From: Cystobacter ferrugineus
Lineage (GTDB): Bacteria > Myxococcota > Myxococcia > Myxococcales > Myxococcaceae
NCBI RefSeq assembly: GCF_001887355.1
Contig: NZ_MPIN01000001.1
Coordinates: 186,001-250,000 of the forward strand
Reading direction: 5' to 3'
DNA length: 64,000 bases
The notes beneath the pieces were generated by a model, which saw only the letters and a list, made by a program, of their open reading frames with translations, was not told the origin of the DNA and did not search any database. This document shows, one piece after another, positions 63,361-64,000 of this stretch. The position numbers were made by a program, and so were the translations under genes. The first letter of the stretch is position 1, and each line of letters starts with the position of its first letter.

Positions 63361-64000
63361 ATGACCGACGAGGAGCGGCTTGTCTGGCGGCGATTCGAGC
63401 AACTGGAACAGCGGGTATTGGTGCAGGGCGAGGCGCTCGAGCTGAGTGACGAAACCCGCGCCTTGCTGAGCGGAGGCGCCCGACTCGTGGATCTCAGCCC
63501 CGAGGGTACGGAGGACTCCCTGCGTGGTGTCTCGACGGCGGCCACCCTCCTACGGGAGATCGGTCGTCGTATCCGGGACGGCTCCCTGCGCCTGGGGAAG
63601 GTGGATTCCCAGGTGGATGCCCTGCGCGACAAGGGCGACTTCGCTGGCGCGCGGAAGGTGCTCGAGGAGGCTCTCTCCGCCGAGGTCGTCCCCCACTATC
63701 GGGAGCAGCTCGAGATTCGGCTCGATTATCTGGCGACATTCGAGACGATCTTCCTGACCGGTCAGGTCGAACAGGACTTTCATCCGTGGGGGCAGATCCG
63801 AGCCCTGGCACTCCGGGTTCAGTGGGGCAAGACGCTGGAACTTCGCGATGACCTGCGTGACTTCCTGCGGCGGACCGCTCCGACCGTGGCCATAGGCGAG
63901 GCCGAAACAGAAGAGTCGCTCAGGACCGTGGAGGGCACCGAGGCACTCCTGGCGGTGATGTTGAAGCGCATGGACGACGGAAAGCAGCGGCTTTCACAAG
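63361..64000 (+). CDS. DUSAM-type protein, cut by the window end
   Basis: The frame from ATG 63361 stays open to the window edge (213 residues visible). Its pattern, LEQRVLVQGEALELSDETRALL, then GARLVDLSPEGTEDSLRGVS and LRLGKVDSQVDALRDKGDF, matches the DUSAM proteins known mainly from Stigmatella and Myxococcus. Function is unknown. It begins eight bases after the 63350 stop, so it may be co-transcribed with the Cys-rich protein. Confidence 0.75.
   Translation, partial: MTDEERLVWRRFEQLEQRVLVQGEALELSDETRALLSGGARLVDLSPEGTEDSLRGVSTAATLLREIGRRIRDGSLRLGKVDSQVDALRDKGDFAGARKVLEEALSAEVVPHYREQLEIRLDYLATFETIFLTGQVEQDFHPWGQIRALALRVQWGKTLELRDDLRDFLRRTAPTVAIGEAETEESLRTVEGTEALLAVMLKRMDDGKQRLSQ

Overview
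The window is high-GC DNA (GC-rich third codon positions throughout) from a myxobacterium, most likely suborder Cystobacterineae (Cystobacter/Archangium/Stigmatella-like). The evidence is an eukaryote-like Ser/Thr kinase, an AgmX/PglI-type C-terminal domain protein, a SpoIIAA-like myxobacterial paralogue, a DUSAM-type protein at the right edge, many short lipoproteins of unknown function, and sigma-70-like promoters of the form TTGAnn-(17-19)-TARGGK. The genus is an inference.

Layout. 1-6.8 kb (+): rnc, era, der, then a YfgM-like TPR protein, BamB-like lipoprotein, Nudix hydrolase and RNase H-like exonuclease, the last four behind a near-consensus promoter. 7-15.8 kb: Ser/Thr kinase, lipoprotein, secreted S46 dipeptidyl-peptidase, guaA, lipoprotein, guaB, DedA. 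16.2-24 kb (-): cyclic-nucleotide-binding protein, gamma carbonic anhydrase and miaB; a VWA protein with a small partner; DUF3050- and DUF2855-type proteins; a TrmA/RlmD-type RNA methyltransferase. 24-28.6 kb (-): scoB, scoA, thiolase and rpsA. 29-36.2 kb: a TetR regulator (+), then on the minus strand hbd, enoyl-CoA hydratase, acyl-CoA dehydrogenase, an AgmX-domain protein, a second acyl-CoA dehydrogenase, and a two-gene ATPase + Toprim-like module. 36.2-40.8 kb: small unknowns, Mrp/ApbC, a lipoprotein, an outer-membrane barrel and an NTF2-like secreted protein. 40.9-46.4 kb (-): GH1 beta-glucosidase with a four-gene Opp-type ABC transporter. 46.7-52.2 kb: a frameshifted zinc-ribbon gene, SppA, two small proteins and an ABC exporter. 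52.3-54.4 kb (+): GuaB1-like protein and nth. 54.4-59.1 kb: aldo/keto reductase, glutamine amidotransferase, SpoIIAA-like protein, a translationally coupled phosphoesterase/secreted protein pair and a 48-residue secreted Cys peptide. 59.4-62.6 kb (+): di-haem cytochrome c peroxidase, Tat-exported phosphoesterase and mono-haem cytochrome. 62.9-64 kb: Cys-rich secreted protein with an in-frame TGA, then a DUSAM-like gene cut by the window end.

Functional threads. rnc/era/der/rpsA/miaB/RlmD-type genes serve ribosome and RNA maturation. guaA, guaB and a GuaB1-like gene surround the GMP branch point. Thiolase, ScoAB, Hbd, Ech and two acyl-CoA dehydrogenases form a short-chain acyl-CoA/ketone-body oxidation set in two nearby operons. 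The most unusual items are the ATPase + Toprim pair attached to the acyl-CoA operon, two genes broken (or recoded) at a C7 run and at a TGA codon, two coding sequences of under 50 codons, and structured leaders at rpsA and thiolase.
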